DNA from: Asterias amurensis
Lineage: Eukaryota; Echinodermata; Asteroidea; Forcipulatida; Asteriidae
Direction: 5' to 3'
DNA: 64,000 bases
Assembly (NCBI RefSeq): GCF_032118995.1
Contig: NC_092648.1
Coordinates: forward strand, 19,682,450 to 19,746,449
Shown here: positions 10,601 to 20,100 of the stretch, in pieces
Layout of the letters: each line of letters opens with the position of its first letter
Numbering within the stretch: position 1 is the first letter of the stretch
The notes under the pieces: model-generated
The model's database searches: none
Seen by the model: only the letters and a program-made list of their open reading frames with translations
What the model was told of the DNA's origin: nothing
Position numbers and translations under genes: made by a program

Positions 10601-13600
10601 GAGTTTTTAGACTGACAAATTATCACAAATTTACGATAAGGGGATTAAACTTACAATGGATAAACAGCCTCTTGTGTGCAGTGTAGTGTATTTGTGTAGT
10701 CTGGGGTCGGGTTGTTGAGCATGGTATACCAGTCCGATAGCATTTGTACCCCACAGGTGTGTATCTGTAGTTGACCTAAATATTTAAGAAAGGGGAAAAT
10801 TAATCAGGGAGAACAAAAATCTGTGGAAACAGTGACTTGTATGCCTCCCTATATAAAGTGAAATGCATAACTCAACTTGGTAATAACCTCTTTTTGTACC
10901 GAGTATGAATTTTGTTTATTTTTTTTAAATTGGTGATTGTCAAAGATCAGTCTTCTCACATAAAATAACGAACCTGTGAAAATTTGAGCTCAATTGGTCA
11001 TCGAAGTTCCGCGATAATAATGAAAGAAAAAACACCTTTGTCACACGAAGTTGTGTGCTTCCAGCTGCTTGATTTTGAGACCTCAAATTTTAAATATGAG
11101 GTCCCAAATATCAAATTTGTGGAAAATTACTTCTTCCTTGAAAACCATGTTACCCTAGAGGGATCCGTTTCTTACAATAATTTATACCATAACCTCTCCC
11201 CATTACCAATAGTGTCCACTGCCCCATGTTGATACATGTACCTTCTCTGGTACACCAAGAGATGAGAAAGAATGCAACTGAGAAAAAGGAGTTTTAAAGT
11301 TGAGTTATTTGTTGAACATACATCAGCACATTTTCTTTCAATGCTAATTTTAACCCCATTTTGATGTCATACATTAGGAAGGGGTTAATATTTTTTAAAC
11401 AGTTCACCCCTGTTGGACTGTTTTGGTTTGTTTCTCCATAATCATATTTCTGACAAATGACTCATTTAGCTTGATCCCATGGCTACAAATGTGGCTCTTC
11501 GTGAAAACGTAGACAAATGATAATTTTACCTCTAGGCTCAATCAGGAGTAGTGTTAGAATAACCGCTCCACTGCATTCTACAATTGCAGCTCCAAGAAGT
11601 ATCAAGATACTGCCAAAAATAAAAACACACAAATCTTTTGTCAGGATTGTAAGAATTCGCAGCTTCAGGTGCAAAGGATCAGGTTATTATTTAAGTACGA
11701 TTTGAACCTCTCTATGTTGGAAAATACACAGTTAGGTGTGTCACAACACCAAGGAGAAGCACAAGAATTCTCTCTCTTGTAAGTTAAGGTGGTGCTGAAA
11801 AGAACTGGTGTTTATAACAACTTTGCTCTTGTTTAACTCTTTCTCCTTTCGGCACGTAACTCTTTTGATACAATAGATCAGTACAAACAATGACCATTCC
11901 TATCAACGGGAAACAAAACATTCACTTGCAGAAAGGGCGCCCGTGCAATTTCACATTCCAACAATAAATAAAGCTTCAGTTCCGCATCTTGTGACTTCGG
12001 CGATCTATGTCTCAGAAATGGATATCAACCAATTTTTTCTTCAATTGGGGAGGTAGTGCTTTCTGCTCTACCAGCCAGGCTTCTAATGGATGATACCCAA
12101 GTCTACATCTGTATGAACCGTCAAATGGTTTTACCCTTGTTTCAGCCCCAGGAGTAGGTGGGAACGGCCCCTGGAAAAGAATAATTGTAGCCCACACCTT
12201 GAAGTGGCCTTCAGGCCTTGTGTGTCTGGGGACTTGCATTAAAAGAAAAATTAAACAAACATATTTCAAAAAACGTGACGTAACAGTAAGAGTGAGCTCA
12301 CCGGTATCCTTTGGAGAAGAAGTCAATGAAAAATAGATGCAGACCAAGCGAGAGAACAACCATGAATCCAATATACAGCCAGTCGTACACTATCGGAGAT
12401 GACGTACAAGGCACGCAGATCGACTCATTGTTCCTGCGATTACCACGTGGACAAGCCTGCAGCAAAATCAAAAAGAAATGAATAATAGATAGACAGATAA
12501 ATAGAATACAAATCTTAGTGTCACACACTGTAAATGAAAATTGCCTCGATTCAAACAAAACACTACAAAATACAAAATTTCAACAAACTGACAGTTCAAC
12601 GACAATGGCTAATGACCTGACTACTGTCTACTTTCTGTGGATAAAAATAGTGAAAAAACTAATACAGTGGAAATAAATCCATTTTGACAATGGCATTGAT
12701 GTCGTCTGGAGAAGTTGAAAAGAAGGTTACTTAAAGTTAGCCCATCCTGTCTGCCTTACATACAGAGATGTGCGGTTCTATTTTTTGTACAGTGAAGCCC
12801 GGTTCATACTTCCCGCGAATTCATGCGAATACGAATCTAGTGTTGACGTCACAAATTTGCAACAAATAATTCGCAGCAGTTCAACTCTCAGCAACTCAAT
12901 TGTGAATATTGCTACAAAAGGAGAGTTATGACACCAAATTCACATCAAATTCGCATCGCATTCGCATTCGCAGGAAGTATGAACCGGGCTTTAGACCTAA
13001 TAGACATAGTACTAAATACATTCAAGTGCAGTGTTAAGACAGATATTGAAAATTATCAAGTTGGCTGTGTACTGTCAGGCCTGGAATTAAACAGAGGTCA
13101 TGACCTGTTGCCCCTGGTCTTGGCCTTGGTGCCCCTTCAAAAGTTTCTAACAGACTTCCAGATTTTTCAATGGAAGTGCCCTTTGCAACAATGAAAATGG
13201 CCTTGCCCTCTCAAAGATGAAATTCCAGGCATGTAGTATATAATGAATGGAGTCAAACAATGAGCAACTACAACTTACAACAAGTCAATACCAGCTTTAC
13301 CCTACTCCTCGAACTATGAGGTTCGTTCTGCTATCCTCTCCACGAATATTCGTTCAGCTATCGCCTCCACGAACAATTCGTGGAGACGATAGCGGAACGA
13401 ACCTCATAGTTCCAGGAGTAAGCTTACCCCACATGATCCATACGTGTCATTATCAATGTAAGTGTTATTGAAGATCTGCTGACGGCCGCAGTACAACCCA
13501 GGACAGGTTCTCTGTCCTATCGCTGGCTCTCCATAATCTGCAGGTGAAAACAACAAATAAACAAATTAAAACTAAATAATTTTTTCCCAAGATATAGGAC

Positions 13601-15922
13601 TACCTTTTTAGTAAACTAACAAAGATAAATCTTACATGTGACTCACTGTTTGAGCGATTCCAATCAATTGGCAGACTTAATAAATGTGTAGTTGTAAATT
13701 TGTTGGGCTCCATGTTTATTTTATAACCTTACTTTTTGTAGTGTGTGTTGTGTTAATCAAATAAACTAAATCAAATTACATCTTCAGAACATTTATTGAG
13801 GTTCCCGAATGAATTACAGAAGTACAGGATTTATTGTGTTATTATACAGAAAATTTAAGTATAAACATGTCAGTGACAGAGATCGGCCATTCAACCATTG
13901 ACTTGTCTTGGCCATCAATCTAGTTGTTCGAACCATCAAGTTGTCTAATGCTACCTCCATGGTTGTCTAAACCAGTCCCTTTTAAAAGCTTCCAAATAAA
14001 TAACTATCTAAATCATTGCAAACTTTCATATCCTAAGATACTAAGTAATACTGTACACTACTCATAATTTGAATATAATTATAAAACTTTGTAAAATGTG
14101 TAAGTGTTTAGTAGGCAGCAATGAAATAAATGTGTGCAAATACAAATACAAATACAAATACAAAAATACAAATACAATTCAATACCTCAGTCCATCTCCG
14201 TGGTCTGGTCAGTTATATAAAGTTATTGGAACTAAAATTAGTTATTAAATTCAAATGTTTTGTTTTTCATGATAAGAAAGAACTTAAAAGTCTTCATTAG
14301 ATTGACTGAAAATGATGTTGGTGTTGTTGAATGATTACAGGGTTTTTTTTCTCACGAAATGAAAGATTGTGTTCCCATCCCAATTGGTATGGCACATAAC
14401 TATGAAGCCTTATTGGTGCCACTTGACAAGTGCATGTATGTTTCACTGAATGAGATGTATTTCACAGCACAGCCACTTATATCTTGCGGCCACCACTTAG
14501 TATCTTGCGGCCGCCACTTATTATCTTGCGGTCACCACTTATTATCTTGCGGCCGCCACTTATTATCTCGCGGCCGCCACTTATTATCTCGCGGCCGCCA
14601 CTTAGTATCTTGCGGCCGCCACTTATTATCTCACGGCCGCCACTTATTATCTTGCGGCCGCCACTTAGTAAGTTGCGGCCACTACTTATTATTTTGCGGC
14701 CGCCACTTATTATCTTGCGGCCGCCACCACTAAGTATCTTGCGGCCGCCACTTAAACATTTCGAATGCAGCCATCTGTATCCTTGGTGATTTCCTTGGTC
14801 TGTTTTAGTTTTAACAATAAACATGGCAACATCTAACAAGTCAGATTTGTGTTTTCTTCTGAAAAGTCCAAGCTTTCTCAATTCACGCTTTAGGGTCCGC
14901 ATACTGATTATGATTCTATGATTGGCTGCTAAAGAGCACAGTTTTTCCCTGTAATTTAATCCAAGCTGGAAATAAACTTGTTTTAATAAATCCCGTTCCA
15001 TGTTGTCCAACATTGCAAAATACCGACAACTTTTGCATGACTTTACGTCTTTATGAATGACAACCTGTCCCAATACCTGTTTTCAATTACACAACTTGAA
15101 GTTGTGGCAGCAAGATACTAAGTGGCGGCCACAAGATACTAAGTGGCGGCCGCAAGATACTAAGTGGCGGCCGCAAGATAATAAGTAGCGGCCGCAAGAT
15201 ACTAAGTGGCAGCCGCAAGATAATAAGTGGCAAGATACTAAGTGGCGGCCACAAGATACTAAGTGGCGGCCGCAAGATAATAAGTAGCGGCCGCAAGATA
15301 CTAAGTGGCAGCCGCAAGATAATAAGTGGCGGCCGCGAGATACTAAGTGGCGACCGCAAGATAACAAGTGGCGGCCACAAGATACTAAGTGGAGGCCGCG
15401 AGATAATAAGTGGTTGCCACAAGATACTAAGTGGCGGCTGCGAGATAATAAGTTGCGGCCGCAAGATAATAAGTGGCGGCCGCAAGATAATGAGTGGTGG
15501 CCGCGAGATAGTAAGTGGCGGCCGCAAGATACTAAGTGGCGGCCGCAAGATAATAAGTGGCGGCCGCGAGATAATAAGTGCCGGCCGCAAGATATGTGGC
15601 GGTGCTGTGAAATACATCTCATTCAGTGAAACAATATATGCACTTGTCAAGTGGCACCAATAGGGCTTCATACATAACACATAGACAAGAGAGAAACAAC
15701 AACAAAGTCGTTAGTCGACTCTCTAACTAGCGAGTGCTACTGCAGCAGATGGTACTTACATGGCTGAAATGGATTGATGTCAGAGCCTTCGGTGAGAGTG
15801 GGTAAAGACATCGTCAGTATTATGCAGAAGAAAGGTTTGAACTCACGATAAACTTTCATGATATAGCTTGATTTTGATCTGGCATTTTCGGTGACATTTG
15901 TAAACTTCATGAGCGGCGCCAT
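7610..15922 (-). CDS. JKAMP: JNK1/MAPK8-associated membrane protein
   Basis: JKAMP is a multi-pass ER membrane protein that binds JNK1 and recruits proteasomes and ERAD factors. Eight exons: 15760-15922, 13428-13537, 12302-12456, 11530-11609, 10655-10775, 9663-9832, 8647-8723, 7610-7819; all junctions are GT-AG, phases close, 1086 nt, 361 aa. Family marks: CPGLYCGRQQIF, the Cys cluster CPRGNRR...CVPCTSSP, YDWLYIGFMVVL, MLSDWYTMLNNPTPDY, NSIYAALYFLPIL, SEIE and FTEPCRI near the C terminus, each matching human JKAMP in order. Human isoforms are about 311-326 aa; the extra length is an N-terminal extension including a hydrophobic segment (PFFCIILTMSLP, residues about 30-41) that may act as a signal or anchor. 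ATG at 15922 is the only upstream start in frame. Intron 1 carries the foldback transposon at 14401-15672. Confidence 0.97.
8165..8512 (+). mobile_element. tRNA-derived SINE
   Basis: The head has an A-box-like GGGGTAAGAGCACCGAATTC and a B-box GGTTCAAATCCC (near 8251). The body follows: CACTTGAGTCCCTGAGCTAG, CTTCTCTCCACCCAGGGGTA, ending GAAGCGCTTGGGACACCC near 8458-8475. This order of pol III boxes and a non-tRNA body is typical of tRNA-derived SINEs. It lies in JKAMP intron 7, in sense orientation to the plus strand. Confidence 0.75.
9398..9628. mobile_element. Family F MITE, copy 2
   Basis: Inverted ends: GGGCCCAATTTCATGGCTCT at left, AGCTATGAAATTGGGCTC at right. The interior is rich in GCTTAC/GTAAGC motifs. 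Length 231 bp; it lies in JKAMP intron 6. Confidence 0.8.
10085..10460 (+). repeat. Degenerate repeat built on TGTTGCATTT
   Basis: The decamer TTGTTGCATTT or a close variant (TGTTGTATTT, TGTTGCATAC) appears about eight to ten times in 380 bp with irregular spacing, separated by non-repeated DNA (for example near 10104, 10132, 10166, 10242, 10312, 10393, 10435). No longer unit could be aligned by eye. It sits in JKAMP intron 5. Confidence 0.55.
10932..11224 (+). mobile_element. Family B MITE, copy 3 (5' end diverged or lost)
   Basis: It matches the family B interior (GTCAAAGATCAGTCTTCTCA, GAAAAAACACCTTTGTCACA) and the right end ATAGTGTCCACTGCC. The left TTAAAGACACTGGACAC end is missing. Confidence 0.8.
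12795..12992. mobile_element. Short MITE with AAGCCCGGTTCATACTTCC ends
   Basis: The 198-bp element is bounded by AAGCCCGGTTCATACTTCC and its inverted partner GGAAGTATGAACCGGGCTT. The interior repeats TTCGCAT/ATGCGAA motifs. It lies in JKAMP intron 2. Confidence 0.8.
13303..13420. mobile_element. Palindromic MITE abutting a JKAMP splice donor
   Basis: A 118-bp hairpin: TACTCCTCGAACTATGAGG at left pairs with CCTCATAGTTCCAGGAGTA at right, with inner CGTTCTGCTATC and GATAGCGGAACG. It ends one base from the donor hexamer of JKAMP exon 2 (GTAAGC, 13422-13427 on the minus strand). Flanks (AGCTTTACCC and AGCTTACCCC) are similar and may be a decayed target duplication. Confidence 0.75.
14471..14755 (+). 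repeat. Left satellite arm, 21-bp unit, about 13 copies
   Basis: The unit is CTTATTATCTTGCGGCCGCCA (one more base than a 20-mer), varying at TTATTATC/TTAGTATC and TTGCGG/TCGCGG. Because 21 is divisible by three, long open frames run through it in several frames; these are artefacts. It is the inverted partner of the array at 15108-15600. Confidence 0.92.
14756..15073 (-). pseudogene. IS3/integrase-like transposase remnant
   Basis: From 15073 leftward the frame reads a basic HTH-like region: LLKQVYFQLGLNYREKLCSL, then IIISMRTLKRELRKLGLFRR, then a GYRWLHSKCL motif before running into satellite sequence at 14755. This order (helix-turn-helix, LGLxRRK, GYRW) recalls the N-terminal part of IS3 OrfB-type or 'integrase core domain' transposases found in fish and invertebrate genomes. 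The DDE catalytic core is absent, so the copy is not autonomous. Confidence 0.6.
15108..15600 (-). repeat. Right satellite arm, 21-bp unit, about 23 copies
   Basis: Units of the form AAGATAATAAGTGGCGGCCG repeat head to tail in the opposite orientation to the left arm. One unit is shortened near 15226-15237 (GTGGCAAGATACTAAGTGG), and a block of about five units appears duplicated (15180-15225 against 15285-15330). The arm is almost twice as long as the left one. Confidence 0.92.
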
Positions 15923-16204
15923 CTTGGTTCTGGTTTCGACGTCACTATCAAATGATAACTTCCGACAGAGGGCGCGCCAGAGCTAGGCTTGCATGAGAGT
16001 TTCAGATGATTTTCCGATACGAAGTGGATTGGACCGATTTATGGGGCTAGGCCCGAGGAAGCCAGCTCGTCGTAAGTCAATTATTATAATACTCTTATTT
16101 ATAACGATGCACTGTGTAAAAAGTTTACAGAAAACACTGACTTTCAGTGTCAAAAATGTAGGAAAATCTATGGCGGGGGCGCTAGATCATGAGATAGAAT
16201 GCTG

Positions 16205-16475
16205 GTCATCTTGCCACCTGACAAGCTCGCCACCAACAAAGTCACCCCCTGCAAAGTCGCCCCCTACCCGGCTCGCCCCGGGTTGAAACAAAGTCGCCCC
16301 CTACCCGGCTCGCCCCGGGTTGAAACAAAGTCGCCCCCTACCCGGCTCGCCCCGGGTTGAAACAAAGTCGCCCCCTGGCAATCTCGCCCCCAAACAATGT
16401 CGCCCACTAGCAAAGTCGCCCCTGACAATGTCGCCCCCAGCCAATGTCGCCCCCCTAGCAAAGTCGCCCCCAGAT
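16205..16475. repeat. GTCGCCCC minisatellite, first block
   Basis: A 37-bp unit (GTCGCCCCCTACCCGGCTCG, then CCCCGGGTTGAAACAAA) occurs three times at 16256-16366. It is followed by looser units of 15-20 bp such as CAATGTCGCCC and GCAAAGTCGCCCC to about 16472. The plus strand is strongly C-rich. It lies between the divergent starts of JKAMP and the unknown gene. Confidence 0.88.
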
Positions 16476-16544
16476 GTTGTTCGGAAAATAATTAAGGCTA
16501 CAATAATTATGGTAAAAAAATATAGTTAAAATATTTTCAATAAT

Positions 16545-16715
16545 ACTCGTAGCGCAATCGGTCAATCGCGCTAAAATGTCATTGCGCGATCGACCGATTG
16601 TTGCGCGATCGACCGATTGCTGCGCGACCAATTGATCTTAATCAATTTGATTGTTCAATAGTGCAGCGCGATCGGTTGATCGCGCAGATTGACCAATCGC
16701 GCCCAACATAAACAT
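16545..16715. repeat. CGATCG-rich short repeat cluster
   Basis: The motif GCGCGATCGACCGATTG and shorter forms (GCGCAATCGGTCAATCGCGC, GCGCGATCGGTTGATCGCGC) occur at least five times in both orientations in about 170 bp. Copies can pair into hairpins. It separates the two GTCGCCCC blocks. Confidence 0.65.
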
Positions 16716-16861
16716 GCTCTAGTGTAGGGCGCTGAACATGAAAAAAAAGACAGACTAAAAAATATGAAAATACCAAAGGAATTTTTCAAGCAGTACATCT
16801 TAATTGAGTCCTGGAATGGACACAAACTCAGGTTCGATAAATCTAGGAAAGAAAACACTGT

Positions 16862-17045
16862 GCCCCCCTGCAAAGTCTCCCCCTGCAAAGTCGCCCCCCG
16901 CAAAGTCGCCCCCTGACACAGTCGCCCCCCGACACAGTCGCCCCCTGACACAGTCGCCCCCGACACAGTCGCCCCCCCCCCCGACACAGTTGCCCCCCGA
17001 CACAGTCGCCCCCCCGACACAGTCGCCCCCCCCCCCCCCCCCCAA
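16862..17045. repeat. GTCGCCCC minisatellite, second block
   Basis: Units of 15-18 bp (GCAAAGTCGCCCCC, then GACACAGTCGCCCCC) repeat about ten times and end in a run of C. The core is the same as in the block at 16205-16475 and in the same orientation. It ends about 90 bp upstream of the ATG at 17133. Confidence 0.9.
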
Positions 17046-17132
17046 CACAGTCAATCTAACTGAAATAATTTTTTACCAAACTATTAACTACTTCTGTTGT
17101 TCACATTTACCAGGAAGCACAGAGTAATTACA

Positions 17133-20100
17133 ATGTCAGCTGGACCACTGAAGAGACTGCGCTCCTCCTCCTCATTGGACCTTCTTGAAGATGGTGACTT
17201 AATTCCTTGGACCTTTGTCAGTCCTCAGGCAGAGCAATCTGATAATGAGACATCTACAACTTACACCAAAGAGGGCTGGGCCAATAAGAGAAGACATGTG
17301 TATAGTATGTATAGTTCTCTTGAAGTGAATCAAGTTTGTTTTTCAAATTATTTTTAACCGTAGAATCATTCCGTGTCAAATCAACCATTATTCTGAAACA
17401 GCCCTGGATGTAATTGGGCTTATAGACCCATTGCATATGACGTTACACTCTCAAAAAGGAGGCAGATCATTGGACAAAAAACTGTGCGTAAAAAGCACAC
17501 GTGACCTAAGCGTACCTATAGTTTCGCGTATGCAAGGGGGAACTATTGACTTCTTACACAATACAGAATGGCCCTCCGAATAATGTGTGTAATTTGGGGT
17601 GTCAACTCTCTTTTGTCCATGTTTGTATACGATTTTACCACCCAAAATGACACCAAAGATAGGCACATGTGAGTACACTGCGCATATTGCCAGGGGTCGT
17701 TAGGGGCTTAATTTCACAAACAAAGAGCTAATTAAAGGAACACGTTGCCTTGGATCGGTCGAGTTGGTCTTTGAAAAGCGTTTGTAACCGTTTTTTATAA
17801 AATGCATATGGGTAGAAAGATGTTGTAAAAGTAGAATATAATGATCCACACAAACATGCCTCGAAATTGCGTGGTTTTCCTTTTACCTTGTCGACTAACA
17901 CGTCGGCCATTTATGGGGGTCAAAATTTTGACTCCCATAAATGGCCGACTATGTTAGTTCGCACAGTAGAAGGAAAACCACGCAATTTTGAGGCAAACTT
18001 GTGTGGATCATTGTATTCTACTTTTACAACATCTTTCCAACCATATACATTTTATAAAAAACGGTTACAAACGCTTTTGTTTTGACCGACTCGTCCGATC
18101 CAAGGCAACGTGTTCCTTTAATATTTATCTTAGGTGTATCATAATTCAAATTATAATTCAAATTGCTAAGCAAAGTTTCATGTCGCAATACAACTCACTA
18201 TGACTATAATGACAACTCCTCTATACATGACTCTTTAAGGCCCGGTCACACAGGCCCCGATAACAAGAACGAAAACGAGAACGAAAAAATGCACGCCTTG
18301 ATTGGTTGAATGAGCGTGGATGTATTTGTGTGGAGCATTTCAACCTATAGAATGCATTCTCTTTGCGTCTTGATCGTTATCGATTTCGTTATGGCTGAAT
18401 GCTGCAGTGTGACTTGTCCTTTAGTGCTTTGTGAAATCAAGCCTCAGAACTGCAACAAAAATGTGACTTATAGTGACTGCATACATTTTATGATACATTT
18501 TATTGATCCCTTCAAATGCACACTTCTGTATTTTATATTATATTATATTGATTGGTTTATTTCATAAAAACATTACAAAGGAATGAACAGTATGACAACC
18601 GACATGGTTGAATTGCACTAGAACATGTACAGTATAAAAAATTCTGGTCAGTCACAAACATATTTTACCTGTCATGCCATGCTGATGTTACTTAATGTTA
18701 CTTAGTAAGTTTCTTACAATACTGACACAAAGTTGTGGGTGGTTCTTTTTACAGAAAAGAAGAAAGGAAAGGTTGAGGTGAAGTCTACATCAGAAGCGGC
18801 TTCCAATGAATGGACTGATGAAGAAGAATACAGTCTTTGTCAAGTTGTGGCCATCAGTTTGAAAAATGCATCAGGCAGTCAGGGGAAACCCCCTACGGAC
18901 GACAACCGCCAAGAAAACCAATCTACCCCCCATTCACCACATAATTGGAAAGCTCTACTTGCCAAAAATATGACAAGAGAACTACAGAGTCTGAACATAT
19001 CGCAGGTACTGGCAGAGTGTTTCATACCCACACACGGGCGCACCGATATTGTAACAAGAGTTAAGTCGAGTGCTTTCCGGCGTAGATTTCTTGGTTTCTT
19101 ACGCGCCAAAGATGAACAAAATAAACGTCTGTTAGCCGGTATGGAACCTGAAGAGCAAGAAGTCATTTCTGGTGTAGTTGGTTCATCTAATAATTCCGGA
19201 GATGATTTTCAGGATGAGGAAAAACAGGAACGACAGAACTCGTCATCAACACTCAGAAAATGTCTCTGGGCGAATAAAAGTAACAAAAAGCTCAAACGAG
19301 AAAAACAGTCACAAAGTGGAGAACCAAAACTAATTGTAACTGAGGAAACTGACCCTAACTTTGCAGACGGGCATAAAAAGCGCATCAGTGAATGCATTAC
19401 TGGGCATCCTGCGAAGGAAACGGTTTTGCGTCAAGATGACAGCAGCTCAAAGGGTGACGGACATGTCAGTGATAAACATAAAGCAACTACAAGAATCTCA
19501 ACGAGACTCAAGAAGAAACAGCGACAACAATCAACTGATGCAGACACTGACAGCGATAAGGTCAACTCGTCACACTTCTCACCAAATCTTGCAGATGATG
19601 AGTCGAATCAAAGTGCTGAGTTTATCAAGAAAGGGCAGGAATTCAGAAAGGAAAGACCGAATGAACAACAAGAAGCAGTAGACTCTGATTCGCTGATACC
19701 GGTTCAAGAAGGGTCAAGAACAGGCATGAAGAGAAATGCAAGGACTGTTCAGCAGGAGAATGGCAAATCAGTCTCCCAAAAACTGTCCATGCCTGATGAC
19801 TGTGGAAAAATGAAAAAGAGTGTACGGACTGGAAAACAGCAAAGATCTACTAAATTTAACAAGGCTCTAGAACAGCCAGTGAAGACGAACAGTGTACCGC
19901 AGGTAGACAGACATGAACTCCATACCAGGAATGCCCCAATCCTAGCTGCCATATCACCATCGGTCAGACATTCACAAGCAAATGCCAAGGTGACTAAAAG
20001 GCTTTCAGCTTTATTGTTTTGGCTGGGTTATTTGGAACTTACAAAGCGTCAAAATATGTTTAAAATTTACATAAGGAGGCCATTTAAAGGGAGAGTAAAC

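Larger units (their letters stand above)
14401..15672. mobile_element. Foldback DNA transposon with 21-bp satellite arms, possibly IS3EU-like
   Basis: The 1272-bp element starts TATGAAGCC and ends GGCTTCATA, with a perfect 6-bp direct repeat CATAAC outside (14395-14400 and 15673-15678). The outer 60-70 bp of both arms match in reverse (TTCACTGAATGAGATGTATTTC). Each arm then turns into a tandem array of a 21-bp unit containing the NotI site GCGGCCGC. The middle (about 14756-15108) encodes a transposase-like remnant on the minus strand. A 6-bp duplication, TAT-ATA ends and an IS3/integrase-type protein fit the IS3EU superfamily as I recall it; the assignment needs a database. It lies in JKAMP intron 1. 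Confidence 0.85.

Noticed and set aside
14756-15073. Polinton or retrovirus-type integrase
   Set aside because: The outer ends, small size and lack of any capsid or polymerase part do not fit; an IS3-like DNA transposon explains it better.
14471-15600. CRISPR-like array
   Set aside because: The repeats are contiguous with no unique spacers, and the host is an animal.
14477-15680. Long open frames of 100-198 codons on both strands (ISGGRKI, SCGRHLL, ILRPPL type)
   Set aside because: They run through a 21-bp tandem repeat whose length is a multiple of three; the open frames are a by-product of the satellite, apart from the short transposase-like part.
16264-17127. Pro-rich and Gly-rich frames of 65-121 codons
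   Set aside because: They translate the GTCGCCCC minisatellites; there is no start context, domain or splice support.
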